DNA of 64,000 nucleotides from Vulcanimicrobiota bacterium. GTDB lineage: Bacteria; Vulcanimicrobiota; Vulcanimicrobiia; Vulcanimicrobiales; Vulcanimicrobiaceae. The notes beneath the pieces are model-generated. The model was not told the DNA's origin, made no database searches, and saw only the letters and a list, made by a program, of their open reading frames with translations. The stretch is taken from assembly GCA_003168375.1 (NCBI GenBank), contig PMSI01000001.1:62001-126000 (forward strand), written 5' to 3'. How positions within the stretch are numbered: the first letter of the stretch is position 1; every line of letters begins with the position of its first letter. Both the position numbers and the translations under genes were made by a program. Below, in pieces: positions 8,052 through 18,045 of the stretch.

Positions 8052-9248
8052 GTGCTGACGCGCACCCGCGACTACCTCGCCGAAGCGTTCACCGCGATCT
8101 GGCGCAATCGCACTCGCTCGATCCTCACGATGCTCGGCATGATCATCGGCACCTCGTCGATCATCGCGGTGCTCGGGATCAGCCGCGCCGCCTCGGGCGG
8201 GATCACCGGGACGCTGGCGTCCTTCGGCGATCCCGGCATCACGATCGCCGTCGATCCGAATCAGGAAGACCCGCGGGCGGCCGCGATCCAGTACCGCGAC
8301 GCTCGCACGATCGCGATCGACGCCGGGTCGGTGCTCTCGTACATCGAGCCGTCGTACACGCGCAGCTTCAAACTGCGCTGGAACGGGAAGACGACGACGA
8401 CGTTCGTCGCATCGGCCAGCCCGCGGTCTCAGGTGAGCTTGACGCTGCGCGACGGGCGCGCCCTCGCCGAGGACGACGTCGCCTCGGGTGCGCACGTCTG
8501 CTGGATCACGTCCGAACTCGCCACCAAGCTGTTCCGTGACACGCCGCCGACGGGCCAAGTGATCGACCTCGGGCCGACGCGCTGCACCGTCGCGGGCGTC
8601 TTCAACGAAGTCAAAGGCAGCATCTTCAACTCAATCGGCGCGAGTGACTTTCTGATCCTCCCGTACACGACATTCCACGGGATCGCTCCGGGGCCGGTCG
8701 ACAGCCTGACGATCTACGGCGCACCGGGCGTCGACGTGCCGCGCATCTCGGATGCGGTCTACGGTGTGCTGCAACGCCTGCACGGCGTGCGCACGCAGTA
8801 CATCACGCAGGACTCGACGGCGCAGCTCGCCGGATTCAACTCGGTCCTGGGGATCATCGCGGTCGGGCTGACCGGGATCGGCGGCGTCGCGCTGATCGTC
8901 GCCGGGATCGGGATCATGAACATCATGCTCGTATCGGTGACCGAGCGGACGCGGGAGATCGGCCTGCGCAAGGCGATCGGCGCGAAGCGCAGCGACGTGC
9001 TGCAGCAGTTCCTCTTCGAGGCGATCCTGCTCGCGTTCATGGGCGGCGGCGTCGGAACGCTCATCGGGTTCACGGTGACGGTGCTGGCCTACTCATCGGT
9101 CGAGAACCTGGTCGGTCCGGCTCCCATCCCGTACCTGCTGATCATTTCGGTCGCCGTCGGTTTCTCGACGCTCGTCGGCTGCGTGTTCGGCACGTACCCG
9201 GCGATTCGCGCCGCCCGCCTCGACCCGATCGCGGCGCTCCGATCGTGA
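8052..9248 (+). CDS. MacB/FtsX-type ABC transporter permease
   Basis: This 398-residue permease has the MacB topology: one N-terminal membrane segment after RNRTRSILTMLGMIIGTSSI, a large periplasmic MacB-type domain, and three C-terminal membrane segments with the FtsX signature [31 protein letters not shown] at 8052 is the only sensible start after the adaptor stop. It has no ATPase domain, unlike E. coli MacB; the ATPase is a separate gene two positions downstream. The next gene encodes a second permease that shares the same motifs but little sequence in the periplasmic domain, so the pump is probably a heterodimer. Confidence 0.9.
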   Translation: MLTRTRDYLAEAFTAIWRNRTRSILTMLGMIIGTSSIIAVLGISRAASGGITGTLASFGDPGITIAVDPNQEDPRAAAIQYRDARTIAIDAGSVLSYIEPSYTRSFKLRWNGKTTTTFVASASPRSQVSLTLRDGRALAEDDVASGAHVCWITSELATKLFRDTPPTGQVIDLGPTRCTVAGVFNEVKGSIFNSIGASDFLILPYTTFHGIAPGPVDSLTIYGAPGVDVPRISDAVYGVLQRLHGVRTQYITQDSTAQLAGFNSVLGIIAVGLTGIGGVALIVAGIGIMNIMLVSVTERTREIGLRKAIGAKRSDVLQQFLFEAILLAFMGGGVGTLIGFTVTVLAYSSVENLVGPAPIPYLLIISVAVGFSTLVGCVFGTYPAIRAARLDPIAALRS

Positions 9249-9252
9249 CCAT

Positions 9253-10455
9253 ATGCGGCTGACGCAGTATTTCGCCGAAGCGTTCGCGGTCTTGGCCGGA
9301 AACAAGATCCGGACGCTGCTGACCGCGCTCGGGCTCATCATCGGCGTGATGGCCGTGATCGCGATCCAGGTGCTCGGCGCGGGGATGTCCGGCGCGATCA
9401 CCGGGATTCTCGGCGCGTTCAGCGATCGGACGTTCTTCGTGCTGCCCAACCAGCAGCAGGCCGATTTCACGCGCGCCGCGATCCGGCTCTCCGACCTGCA
9501 GCGCGCGAAGTACGAGGTTCCCAACGTCGTCGAAGCGATCCCGGCCAGCGCGCAGAACCTCCGCGGGAGCTACGGCCACACCAGCCGGCGCGTCTCGGTC
9601 GGAGCGGGAACCGACGAGCGGTTCGCGGCGTCGACCCCGATCCGCTACGGACGCAAGCTCGACCCGGACGACATCACGCTCGCCCGGCACGTCTGCGTCA
9701 TCACGCAGAAGGCGGCGGTAAAACTCCGCATCACGGGCGATCCGACCGGCGGATCATTGCGCGTCGGCGAACACCGCTATCGCATCGTCGGCGTGCTGGG
9801 TGCGTCGACCGAGGGCATCCTGCCCGGACCGGCCGCCTACGACGTCGCGATCCCGTATACGACCTACGAGCGCGAGTTCGCCCGCGCCCGGGCGATCGTC
9901 TTCGCGCGCGTGCTCATGGACGATCCGTCCAAAGTCACCGAGACCGAGATCGCTATGCAGAACTGGCTCAAGAAAGTCAAAGGCGGGCGCGTCGAGTACC
10001 AGACCTTCGACCGCAAGTCGTTCTCCAAAGCGATCGACGGGATCTTCGGCGCGGTCACCTTCGTCGTCGCGCTGATCGGCGCGGTCTCGCTGCTGGTCGC
10101 CGGGATCGGCATCCTCAACATCATGCTGGTCAGCGTCGCCGAGCGCACGCGCGAGATCGGTCTGCGCAAGGCGATCGGCGCGACGCGCTTCCAGGTGCTG
10201 CTGCAGTTTTTCATCGAGGCACTCGCGCTCTCGGCGTTCGGGTGTCTGGTCGGAATGCTGCTCGGCGTCGCGATCGGCGCCTTCGTCAACGGCCAGTTCA
10301 TCGTCAAGCTCTCCGGGATCACCGCGCCGATCCCGTGGGCGCGCAGCATCGTGATCGCGACCGGGTTCGCGACCGTCGTCACGCTCGCGTTCGGCACCTA
10401 TCCGGCGTGGCGGGCCGCGACGCTCGACCCCATCGAGGCTCTCCGGTATGAATGA
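9253..10455 (+). CDS. Second MacB/FtsX-type ABC transporter permease
   Basis: This 400-residue protein begins at ATG four bases after the previous stop. It has the same plan as its neighbour: N-terminal segment with [20 protein letters not shown], a periplasmic domain of about 230 residues, then three membrane segments carrying [20 protein letters not shown], and a final [19 protein letters not shown] that matches the coupling end of MacB permeases. It overlaps the ATPase gene by eight bases. Inference: it pairs with the preceding permease and the ATPase to form an asymmetric type VII ABC mechanotransmitter that works with the adaptor and TolC-like channel. Confidence 0.9.
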   Translation: MRLTQYFAEAFAVLAGNKIRTLLTALGLIIGVMAVIAIQVLGAGMSGAITGILGAFSDRTFFVLPNQQQADFTRAAIRLSDLQRAKYEVPNVVEAIPASAQNLRGSYGHTSRRVSVGAGTDERFAASTPIRYGRKLDPDDITLARHVCVITQKAAVKLRITGDPTGGSLRVGEHRYRIVGVLGASTEGILPGPAAYDVAIPYTTYEREFARARAIVFARVLMDDPSKVTETEIAMQNWLKKVKGGRVEYQTFDRKSFSKAIDGIFGAVTFVVALIGAVSLLVAGIGILNIMLVSVAERTREIGLRKAIGATRFQVLLQFFIEALALSAFGCLVGMLLGVAIGAFVNGQFIVKLSGITAPIPWARSIVIATGFATVVTLAFGTYPAWRAATLDPIEALRYE

Positions 10456-11149
10456 CTCCCAGCGCGCGATCGACGTGCGCGACGTGACCAAGACCTACTC
10501 GCTCGGCGACGTGAAGGTCGAGGCGCTGCGCGGCGTGACGTTCACGATCGCGCGCGGCGAGTACGTCGCGATCATGGGCCCCTCGGGCTCCGGAAAGTCG
10601 ACGCTGATGAACCTGTTGGGCTGCCTCGACCGTCCGACGACCGGCCAGTATTTTCTCGACGGCAGCGACGTCTCGACGCTCGGTGACGATCAACTCGCCG
10701 CGATTCGGCTCAAGAAGCTGGGCTTCGTCTTCCAGGGCTTCAACCTGCTGCCGCGGACGAGCGCGCTCAAGAACGTCGCGCTGCCGCTCTTCTACGCCGG
10801 GATCAGGGCCAAGACGCGCAACGCCACGGCCGCCGACCAGTTGCGGGAGGTCGGGCTGGGCGATCGCATGGACCACAAGCCGAGCGAGCTCTCCGGGGGG
10901 CAGCAACAGCGCGTCGCGATCGCCCGGGCGCTGGTCAACGATCCGGCGGTCGTGCTCGCCGACGAACCGACCGGGAACCTGGACTCCCAGACCAGCGAAG
11001 AGATCATGGCGCTCTTCCACCACTTGAACGACGGCGGCCGAACGATCATCATGGTGACCCACGACGAGGACGTCGCCGGGCACGCCAGGCGCATCATCCG
11101 GCTCCGGGACGGCCGCATCGTCGACGACCAAGTAACCGGCAAAGGTTAG
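10448..11149 (+). CDS. LolD/MacB-type ABC transporter ATPase
   Basis: This 233-residue ATPase has Walker [11 protein letters not shown]-loop [11 protein letters not shown], signature LSGGQQQR, Walker [13 protein letters not shown] and the switch histidine in MVTHDED. The segment TGNLDSQTS is typical of the LolD/MacB/FtsE class, matching the FtsX-type permeases before it. It closes the export operon. Substrate cannot be read from the sequence; relatives export macrolides, siderophores, lipopeptides or toxins. Confidence 0.93.
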   Translation: MNDSQRAIDVRDVTKTYSLGDVKVEALRGVTFTIARGEYVAIMGPSGSGKSTLMNLLGCLDRPTTGQYFLDGSDVSTLGDDQLAAIRLKKLGFVFQGFNLLPRTSALKNVALPLFYAGIRAKTRNATAADQLREVGLGDRMDHKPSELSGGQQQRVAIARALVNDPAVVLADEPTGNLDSQTSEEIMALFHHLNDGGRTIIMVTHDEDVAGHARRIIRLRDGRIVDDQVTGKG

Positions 11150-11242
11150 AACTCCGGGAAAAAGAGCCGCAGACCGCTACCTCGGGCCCGGCCGCCGGGT
11201 AGTCGAATCCGTTCACCCCGTCAGAGGAGTATCCGGAACGCC

Positions 11243-12481
11243 GTGAAGTCTCGTACAAGCATTTTCGGAATGGCGATCGTCGGTCTGATCGGCGCGATCA
11301 TCGGGAGTTTCTCGATGATGCTCTACGCGAGCACCCACTTCGCGGGCGTCGCCGGTCCCGGGAACACCCCGCCCATCGTCAACGCCGCCCCGCTGCTCAT
11401 CACCGCCGGCACGACCGACCAGGACCGCATCATCAACGCGGTCAAGCGCGTCGAGCCATCGGTCGTCGCGCTGCAGGTGGTCGTCAACGGCACCCAGGTC
11501 GTCCCGATCGATCCGCTCTCGCAGATGTTCGGCGGCGGCGGACCGGTCCAGCGCCAGCAGGTCATCGAGCGCGCATCGGGCTCGGGCTTCATCTATTCAC
11601 GCGACGGACTGATCGTCACCAACGCCCACGTCGTCCCGCGCGGAACCAGCAAGATAACCGTCGTCTTCGCGAACGGCGACCGTGTTCCGGGGCATCTCTT
11701 CTCCTCGAATCCAGCCGCCGACCTCGCCCTCGTGAAGGTCGACGCATACGCGAAGCTGCCGCCGCCGGTCGAATTCGCCGACAGCTCGAAGGTCCAGGCC
11801 GGTCAGTGGGCGATCGCGATCGGCGAGCCGCTCGCGCTGCAGCGCTCGGTCGCGGTCGGCGTCGTCTCCGGCTTCAACCGCGATGAGCCGATCCAGGGCG
11901 AGGATCAGCAGATCCGCCTCTTCCGCGGCCTCCTGCAGACTTCGGCGCCGATCAATCCCGGCAACTCCGGCGGCCCGCTCGTCGACTACGACGGACGCGT
12001 CATCGGCGTGAACCAGTCGACCGCGAACCCGGCTGCCGCGCAAGGCATCGGCTTCGCGATCCCCGCGATCACCGTGACCCAGACGGCGAACACGCTCGCA
12101 AAGAATCCGGGCAAGACGCTCGATGCGAACGGCACCGGCACCGGTAAGGGATTCCTCGGCATACAGCCGATCGACATCACCAACAACGTGCGCACGCAGC
12201 TCGGCGGCTACCACGATCCCGGCGGCGTCGCGGTCAACAACGTCTTCGACGGAACGCCGGCGGCGCTGGCCGGAATCAATTCAGGCGACGTGATCCAAAC
12301 GATCAATGGGAAGCCGCTGAACACCGCGAACGACCTCACCTCGACGATCAGCGCGATGAAGCCCGGCACGCAAGTGACGCTGCGGGTGTGGTCGCAGGGC
12401 ATTAAAAAGAACGTCCAGGTCACGCTCGGAGAGCAGCCGGTCCAGACCTATCTTCGGAACCAGCAGCAGCAGAATCCGTAA
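11243..12481 (+). CDS. HtrA/DegQ-like membrane-anchored serine protease with PDZ domain
   Basis: This 412-residue protein has an N-terminal membrane anchor (residues about 8-30), a trypsin-like domain with the triad H129 (TNAHVV), D160 (ADLALVKVD) and S242 (NPGNSGGPL), and one C-terminal PDZ domain (GFLGIQPIDI to the QVTLRVW strand). HtrA proteases degrade or refold damaged envelope proteins. Having one PDZ domain and a membrane anchor is closer to DegS or actinobacterial and cyanobacterial HtrA than to E. coli DegP. GTG at 11243 is the only start that keeps the anchor; AGGAG lies 14 bases upstream, a long spacing. It stands alone after the export operon and ends in a Gln-rich tail. Confidence 0.92.
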   Translation: MKSRTSIFGMAIVGLIGAIIGSFSMMLYASTHFAGVAGPGNTPPIVNAAPLLITAGTTDQDRIINAVKRVEPSVVALQVVVNGTQVVPIDPLSQMFGGGGPVQRQQVIERASGSGFIYSRDGLIVTNAHVVPRGTSKITVVFANGDRVPGHLFSSNPAADLALVKVDAYAKLPPPVEFADSSKVQAGQWAIAIGEPLALQRSVAVGVVSGFNRDEPIQGEDQQIRLFRGLLQTSAPINPGNSGGPLVDYDGRVIGVNQSTANPAAAQGIGFAIPAITVTQTANTLAKNPGKTLDANGTGTGKGFLGIQPIDITNNVRTQLGGYHDPGGVAVNNVFDGTPAALAGINSGDVIQTINGKPLNTANDLTSTISAMKPGTQVTLRVWSQGIKKNVQVTLGEQPVQTYLRNQQQQNP

Positions 12482-12493
12482 AGCTTCGTCTTT

Positions 12494-13309
12494 TTAGAAC
12501 TTCCCGTAGAACGGCGTGATGTCGAAATACACCGTGCGCGTTGCGCCGTTCGACGGGCACGTGTAGCGAACCGCGTCGTAGACGCGGCCGTTCGCGTGCG
12601 AGGTCCCCACGGTGCCCTTCACCCACCGGCTCGTTCCGTCGCACGGATGGAACTCGGCCCAGACTCGCTCCCAGCGAATCCCGTCCATCTCCGACTTGGC
12701 CACGTCGAGGACCGCGGTAGCCGGCGAGTCGCCGGCCGGCTCGGAGAGCGCCGGACCGTCTCCCGGCGGATCGGTGGACGGCCGCGTGAACCAGTTGATC
12801 GACCTCACCCGCCCATCCGCGAGCGAATAGGCGACGACGTACCGGTTCCCCAGCGGTACCACGAGGGTCATCCCGCGCGCGCCCGCCATCCTGCGAGCGT
12901 CGGGGTTGGCCTTCAGCACGGCCTCCTCGGTTGCGCCGAGCACGATCCCGCGAGGGTCCGGCGCGATCGCCGGCGCTTCGGCGGCGAGCGGCTGTTCGGA
13001 CTCCGCCTCGATCCCGACGACCGCGCCGTGCCGTTCGCTGACGATGAGGAAAAGCGGACTCGTGAAGGAGAGCACGTAGCGCGCCTTACGCTCCGGCTGC
13101 GTGTCGGGGGAGGCCTGGACCCCCGAGCCGGCAAGCGCCTCCGGCAAGCGCGTGAGCCGCACCGGATCGCCGAGCACCGGCCGCAACTGTGCGGCGGGGC
13201 TTTCGAAGGTCACCCCGAGCCAGCTCGGCGGCATCTCCTGGGCGGACGAGCCTGCCGGCGCGGCCGCGGCGGCGAGCGAGAGGATGAAGGTGACCGCGAG
13301 GGCGCGCAT
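12494..13309 (-). CDS. Secreted protein of unknown function with a possible tandem domain
   Basis: This 271-residue protein has a clear signal peptide (hydrophobic run ending SSAQ before EMPPSWLG). I do not recognise a family. The mature part seems to hold two related units of about 70 residues: WLGVTFESPAAQLRPVLGDP...YVLSF...VVGIEAE, and RGIVLGATEEAVLKANPDAR...YVVAYSLADGRVRSI. Each starts with a 'G-hydrophobic-x-x-G/S-A-x-x-L' turn and ends with a pair of strands, a pattern like the SmpA/OmlA (BLIP-like) repeat. The C-terminal third has two cysteines (HPCDG and YTCPSN) that could form a disulfide. It is convergent with htrA and divergent from dnaK. Confidence 0.7.
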   Translation of the reverse strand: MRALAVTFILSLAAAAAPAGSSAQEMPPSWLGVTFESPAAQLRPVLGDPVRLTRLPEALAGSGVQASPDTQPERKARYVLSFTSPLFLIVSERHGAVVGIEAESEQPLAAEAPAIAPDPRGIVLGATEEAVLKANPDARRMAGARGMTLVVPLGNRYVVAYSLADGRVRSINWFTRPSTDPPGDGPALSEPAGDSPATAVLDVAKSEMDGIRWERVWAEFHPCDGTSRWVKGTVGTSHANGRVYDAVRYTCPSNGATRTVYFDITPFYGKF

Positions 13310-13532
13310 CGGCGCGCCTTTCCTCAGCCTTTCGGCGCAACCATTGTGCCAGAAAGTCTGTCACACCGGGTAGTGGAACAAGAGCCCCTCGACGGCGTAT
13401 CATAGACGATGCGCCGCCCCACAACGGGCTCGGCTCACACCCCTTGAGCGACGGTAAGCGGCAAGGCTGGATCGGAGAGCGATCTCCGTGAGGGCTGGTC
13501 CACGACGCTCGGAAAGCGAGACACAGAACTAC

Positions 13533-15386
<1,854 letters not shown>

Positions 15387-15393
15387 CGCGCCC

Positions 15394-15939
15394 GTGAACG
15401 AGGACACCGCGACGAGCGCGCCGGCCGACGACATGGCCGGCGTGCAGAACGGCGCGGCGGAGCAGGCTGGTGAGGGTGCGGACAGCACCCTCACTGCCGA
15501 GCTGGCCGCAGCGCGCGCCAAAGCCGAGGAGAACTACAACAAGTTCCTCTACGCGATGGCGGACTTCGAGAACTACAAAAAGCGCATCGAGCGGCAGCTC
15601 GGCGATATCGCGCTCTCCGGCAAAAAGTCGGTGCTCGGCAAGATCCTCCCCGTGCTCGACAGCCTCGAGCGCGCGGTCGCATTCGAGGACTCCGACGGGC
15701 TGCGCAACGGACTGCAGGCGACGCTGAGGATGTTCGAAACGGCGCTTGCCGGCGAAGGCGTGAAGAGCGTCTCGCTCAAGGGACTGCCGTTCGATCCGAG
15801 GCTCGCCGAAGCGATCGCGACCCAGCCTACGCCCGAGGGCGTCGACGAGGGAACCGTGCTCGACGAGGCCCACAAGGCATACACGATCGGTGACGAGGTA
15901 CTGCGTCCCGCGCAAGTCGTCGTCGCCCGTAATCCGTGA
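15394..15939 (+). CDS. grpE: Nucleotide exchange factor GrpE
   Basis: This 181-residue protein is GrpE, which opens the DnaK nucleotide site and releases ADP. An acidic, Ala-rich N-terminus is followed by the long dimer helix (AELAAARAKAEENYNKFLYAMADFENYKKR begins it), the four-helix core, and the beta-wing ending DEGTVLDEAHKAYTIGDEVLRPAQVVVA, a family hallmark. GTG at 15394 lies seven bases after the dnaK stop, and the gene end overlaps the dnaJ start by four bases, so the three chaperone genes are tightly coupled. Confidence 0.95.
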   Translation: MNEDTATSAPADDMAGVQNGAAEQAGEGADSTLTAELAAARAKAEENYNKFLYAMADFENYKKRIERQLGDIALSGKKSVLGKILPVLDSLERAVAFEDSDGLRNGLQATLRMFETALAGEGVKSVSLKGLPFDPRLAEAIATQPTPEGVDEGTVLDEAHKAYTIGDEVLRPAQVVVARNP

Positions 15940-16958
15940 ACTACAAAGACTACTATTCGATCTTGGGCGTGCCGAAGGGTGCGCCCGAGAAAGACATCAA
16001 GAGCGCGTACCGCAAGCTGGCGCGGAAGTGGCATCCGGACGCGAATCCGGACAACGCGCACCAGGCGGAAGAGAAGTTCAAGGACATTCAGGAAGCGTAC
16101 GAGGTTCTCGGCGACCCCGAGAAGCGCAAGAAGTACGACGTCCTCGGTTCGGATTGGCAGCGCGCGGCGCGCGAGGCCGACCAGCAGCGTTCGTACCGGC
16201 AGGCGCAGGGCGCCGACTTCGGCGGCTTCGGCGGCTTCAGCGGCGCCGGTCCGCCCGGCGGCACGAGCGGATTCTCGGACTTCTTCGACATGTTCTTCTC
16301 CGGGATCGGCCGTCCGCGCACGGCCGGCGCGGGCCCGGGCGCATCGCAACAGCGGGGCGAAGATCTCGAATCGACGATCGAGCTGGCGCTTCACGATGCG
16401 TACGAAGGCGGCCGAAAGTCCGTCACGCTGCAGGTCGAGGACGCCTGCCCGCGCTGTCACGGCACAGGCACCGATCGCAACCGGGTCTGCCCGCAGTGCC
16501 ACGGCATCGGACGGACGCGCGAGACAAAGCGCTTCGACGTGACGATCCCGCGCGGCGTGCGCGACGGACAGCGCATCCGGCTCGCCGGCCAAGGCGCGAG
16601 CGGACCGGGCGGCGGACCGCGCGGCGATCTGTACCTCGTCGTGCAACTCGGCAACGACGACCGCTACGAGCGCAAAGGCGACGATCTGTACCTGGACCTT
16701 CCGGTCAGCATCTACGATCTGATCCTGGGCGCGGAGGTACGCGTTCCGACGATGAACGGCGACGTCACGATGACGATCCCGGCCGGGACGCAGAACAACA
16801 AGATGCTGCGGCTCTCCGGCAAGGGGATGCCGAAGCTCAAGGACGCCGGCTACGGCGACGAATACGTCCGGCTGATCGGACAGCTCCCGACCAACCTCAC
16901 CGACAAAGAGCAGAAGCTCTTCCGCGAGCTCGCCGGAATCCGCAACGGGAAGCCCTAG
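15936..16958 (+). CDS. dnaJ: J-domain co-chaperone DnaJ with a two-motif zinc centre
   Basis: This 340-residue J-protein has a J domain (residues 1-70, with a histidine-containing HPD motif in KWHPDANPDN), a Gly/Phe-rich linker, then a zinc region with only two CxxCxGxG motifs, CPRCHGTG and CPQCHGIG, instead of four, followed by the two beta-rich substrate domains (DVTIPRGVRDGQRIRLAGQG onward). It is shorter than classical DnaJ (about 375). One zinc site could still form from the two motifs. It overlaps grpE by four bases (GTGA), so it is the operon's own DnaJ and not a stray CbpA-like paralogue. The stop is followed by a short gap before an unrelated gene. Confidence 0.92.
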   Translation: MNYKDYYSILGVPKGAPEKDIKSAYRKLARKWHPDANPDNAHQAEEKFKDIQEAYEVLGDPEKRKKYDVLGSDWQRAAREADQQRSYRQAQGADFGGFGGFSGAGPPGGTSGFSDFFDMFFSGIGRPRTAGAGPGASQQRGEDLESTIELALHDAYEGGRKSVTLQVEDACPRCHGTGTDRNRVCPQCHGIGRTRETKRFDVTIPRGVRDGQRIRLAGQGASGPGGGPRGDLYLVVQLGNDDRYERKGDDLYLDLPVSIYDLILGAEVRVPTMNGDVTMTIPAGTQNNKMLRLSGKGMPKLKDAGYGDEYVRLIGQLPTNLTDKEQKLFRELAGIRNGKP

Positions 16959-17004
16959 CGGGGCAGCGGCAGGCACCCCCGCCCGGCGGCGGTAACCCTG
17001 GTCC

Positions 17005-18024
17005 ATGACCACCGCGAACGAGACCGTCCGTAGCCGCGAGATTCGGCTCGCGAGCCGCCCGAGCGGTGAGCCGACCGGCGAGAACTTCGCCGTCGCGACC
17101 GCCGAGGTCGGGCCGCCGGGCGAGGGCGAGATCCTGGTGAAGAACACGCTGATGTCGGTCGAGCCGTACATGCGCGGGCGGATGAACGACGCGAAGTCCT
17201 ACGTCCCGCCGTTCGTCGTCGGTGAAGCGCTCTCGGGTGCGGCGATCGGAACCGTCGTCGCATCGCGTGTCCCCGAGATTCCGGTCGGCGCGACCGTGCT
17301 GCACGACCAGGGCTGGCGCGAGTTCGCCATCGTCCCGGCCAAGAGCGCACGCGTCATCGATACGACCCACGTCCCGCCCGAGACCTATCTCGGGGCGCTC
17401 GGGACCACGGGATTCACCGCCTGGGTCGGCCTGCGCATCATTGCCGAGGTCAAAGAAGGGCAGACCGTCTTCGTCTCCGGCGCGGCGGGAGCGGTCGGCT
17501 CGATGGCGGTCCAACTCGCCAAGCGCTGGGGATTGCGCGTGATCGGCTCGGCGAGTTCGCCCGAGAAGGCGCGCGTCGTCCGCGAGGAGTTCGGCGCCGA
17601 CGCGGCGTTCGACTATCACGACGGCGCGTACAAGCAGCTGCGCACACTCGCCCCGGACGGTATCGACGTCTACTTCGACAACGTCGGCGGCGAGCAGCTC
17701 GAAGCCGCGATCTCGGCGACGCGCAACCACGCGCGGATCGTCCTCTGCGGCGCGGTCTCGCAGTACAACGCCGCCGCACCGCCGCCCGGACCGCGCAACC
17801 TCGCGATCGCGATCGGGCGCCGGCTGCGGCTCCAGGGGTTCATCGTCATCGACCACCTGGCGCGCTTCCGCGAGTACGTCGCGGAGGTCGCCCCGCTGGT
17901 CGCGAGCGGCGCGCTGCGAGCGCCGACGACCTTCGTCGACGGACTCGACAACGCGCCGGCGGCGTTCATGCAGATCCTCAAACCGAACCCATCGGTCGGG
18001 AAAATGTGCGTGCGCATCGGCTGA
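17005..18024 (+). CDS. NADP-dependent medium-chain oxidoreductase (PTGR/CurA type)
   Basis: This 339-residue protein is a zinc-independent medium-chain reductase of the prostaglandin reductase/CurA group, which reduces alpha,beta-unsaturated ketones and aldehydes with NADPH. Visible features are the N-terminal SVEPYMRGRM, GTTGFTAWVGL, the nucleotide-binding glycines SGAAGAVGSMAVQLAK, and YFDNVGGEQLEAA. The zinc ligands of alcohol dehydrogenases are absent. ATG at 17005 is the natural start. It follows dnaJ by 46 bases and might be co-transcribed, which would suit a role in detoxifying reactive carbonyls under stress; that link is inference. Confidence 0.92.
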   Translation: MTTANETVRSREIRLASRPSGEPTGENFAVATAEVGPPGEGEILVKNTLMSVEPYMRGRMNDAKSYVPPFVVGEALSGAAIGTVVASRVPEIPVGATVLHDQGWREFAIVPAKSARVIDTTHVPPETYLGALGTTGFTAWVGLRIIAEVKEGQTVFVSGAAGAVGSMAVQLAKRWGLRVIGSASSPEKARVVREEFGADAAFDYHDGAYKQLRTLAPDGIDVYFDNVGGEQLEAAISATRNHARIVLCGAVSQYNAAAPPPGPRNLAIAIGRRLRLQGFIVIDHLARFREYVAEVAPLVASGALRAPTTFVDGLDNAPAAFMQILKPNPSVGKMCVRIG

Positions 18025-18045
18025 TCCCGCCGCCGGAATGGCGCG

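Noticed and set aside
13372-13403. Possible dnaK promoter with TATCAT at 13398
   Set aside because: The -10 is plausible, but the -35 at the right distance matches poorly, so I do not list it.
13310-13532. Search for CIRCE or HAIR heat-shock operators before dnaK
   Set aside because: Only short half-like pieces (such as CTTGAGC) are seen, with no inverted partner at the right spacing.
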